A DNA stretch of 64,000 bases from Ferruginibacter sp. (GTDB lineage Bacteria > Bacteroidota > Bacteroidia > Chitinophagales > Chitinophagaceae). This document shows, one piece after another, positions 63,549 to 64,000 of the stretch. The stretch's first letter is position 1. Every line of letters starts with the position of its first letter. A program made the position numbers and the translations under genes. The DNA lies in the NCBI GenBank assembly GCA_025963635.1, contig JAOQAK010000061.1:186001-250000 (forward strand), read 5' to 3'. Below the pieces are notes generated by a model that ran no database searches, was not told the DNA's origin, and saw nothing but the letters and a program-made list of their open reading frames with translations.

Positions 63549-63920
63549 TCATAATGTTTTCAATTGTTTAAGATTCACATCTAATAAATGAAATGTGATT
63601 ATCCTTTCCGGAAAAAATTTTTGTAACCCGGATTCTGCATTTTTAAAATATTCTTCTGTTTCAGGTGATACACCGGGGCCACCGATTATATAACCTATTT
63701 GCAGAGGGTCACCTGCTTTGTTGGATAATATCTGGATATCACTTTGGCTCGTTTCAGTAAAATAACCATATCCCTGAAAAAAGCCACCAACATGTGCAGC
63801 GTCTAATTTTGAAACGCCATCCCCTTTATAATACACGGTATGATTTTTATCCAGTTTAAAGGGAGTACCTGTTTTACCATCCGTGGAAATGACTGACATT
63901 AATGATTTAAAAAAGCCCAT
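63549..63920 (-). CDS. unrecognised cytosolic protein, 123 residues
   Basis: An intact frame with a sensible composition. Seen: M-G-F-F-K-S-L-M-S-V, a D-K-N-H-T-V-Y-Y-K-G-D-G-V-S strand pair near 24-37 like the DKNYY repeats of lipoproteins, then H-V-G-G-F-F-Q-G-Y-G-Y-F near 43-54 and a C-terminal helix K-N-A-E-S-G-L-Q-K-F-F-P-E-R. No signal peptide and no known motif. It converges on the tRNA-Asn terminator. The 80 bases beyond it to the window end hold nothing seen. Confidence 0.6.
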   Translation of the reverse strand: MGFFKSLMSVISTDGKTGTPFKLDKNHTVYYKGDGVSKLDAAHVGGFFQGYGYFTETSQSDIQILSNKAGDPLQIGYIIGGPGVSPETEEYFKNAESGLQKFFPERIITFHLLDVNLKQLKTL

Positions 63921-64000
63921 ACTTTAATTTTTGAAGTGAGAATTAAATTAACATGAATCGCTTCCTTATGTTTAACTTATTTATCGGGATAAACAACGCC

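Overview
The window reads as a Bacteroidota chromosome, most likely a Chitinophagaceae-type soil or freshwater bacterium (inference). Support comes from the TTTG-N19-TAnnTTTG promoter in front of rimP, a type IX secretion type B sorting domain, DUF4834, the long PurF variant, an arm-type tyrosine integrase of the Bacteroidota kind, and small lipoproteins of a type common in that phylum. No rRNA operon and no CRISPR array were seen.

Layout. 1-5.8 kb is ordinary chromosome: a small lipoprotein, a MurG-like glycosyltransferase, a GNAT, a SixA-like phosphatase, a PurF-type amidotransferase and an outer-membrane barrel. A tRNA with anticodon CAT follows at 5835-5908. Its 3' half (43 bp) is repeated perfectly at 33369-33411, next to a tyrosine integrase. 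The 27.5 kb between the repeats is therefore an integrated mobile element.

Inside the element, from left to right: (a) a decay zone at 7-11.8 kb with a broken metallophosphoesterase, ATPase remnants, a truncated IS21-family insertion sequence, a truncated histidine kinase and a MobC tail; (b) a relaxase interrupted by an in-frame TAG and a coiled-coil membrane protein; (c) an AbiE-like toxin-antitoxin pair; (d) a complete retron with RT carrying NAxxH and VTG motifs, a msr-msd RNA with a perfect 23-bp stem, and SWIM-finger and WGR/HEAT partner proteins, which is the gene content I associate with type XIII; (e) an RNA-repair pair (RNA ligase, HD-polynucleotide kinase) facing a tightly overlapping operon of NAD+/ADP-ribose enzymes (a crystallin-J1-like small protein, ADP-ribosylglycohydrolase, NADAR, KptA, PPP phosphatase) with a DUF4291 gene upstream; (f) an NAD+ salvage operon (Prs, NAMPT) with a 25-bp palindromic operator and an NrtR-type Nudix regulator; (g) the integrase.

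The element looks like a mobilisable defence island that has lost mobility. Its cargo would combine a retron, a toxin-antitoxin pair, repair of RNA ends, removal of ADP-ribose and refilling of NAD+. That joint role is inference. Three otherwise complete cargo genes are interrupted by an in-frame TAG and a fourth by a -1 frameshift at an A6T5 run, so they are either decaying, sequence errors, or recoded.

33.4-37.1 kb is a gene-poor scar with an intact metallophosphoesterase (paralogous to the broken copy inside the island) and fragments of three other genes. 37.1-41 kb is a stress cluster around a manganese catalase. 41.5-48.3 kb holds two large secreted proteins. 49-54.7 kb holds small proteins (dodecin, BON, SH3), a response regulator, two gene relics, a flavin reductase and a HAD hydrolase. 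54.8-64 kb is core: rimP-nusA-infB, a SurA-like isomerase, hflX, a Rieske protein and tRNA-Asn.
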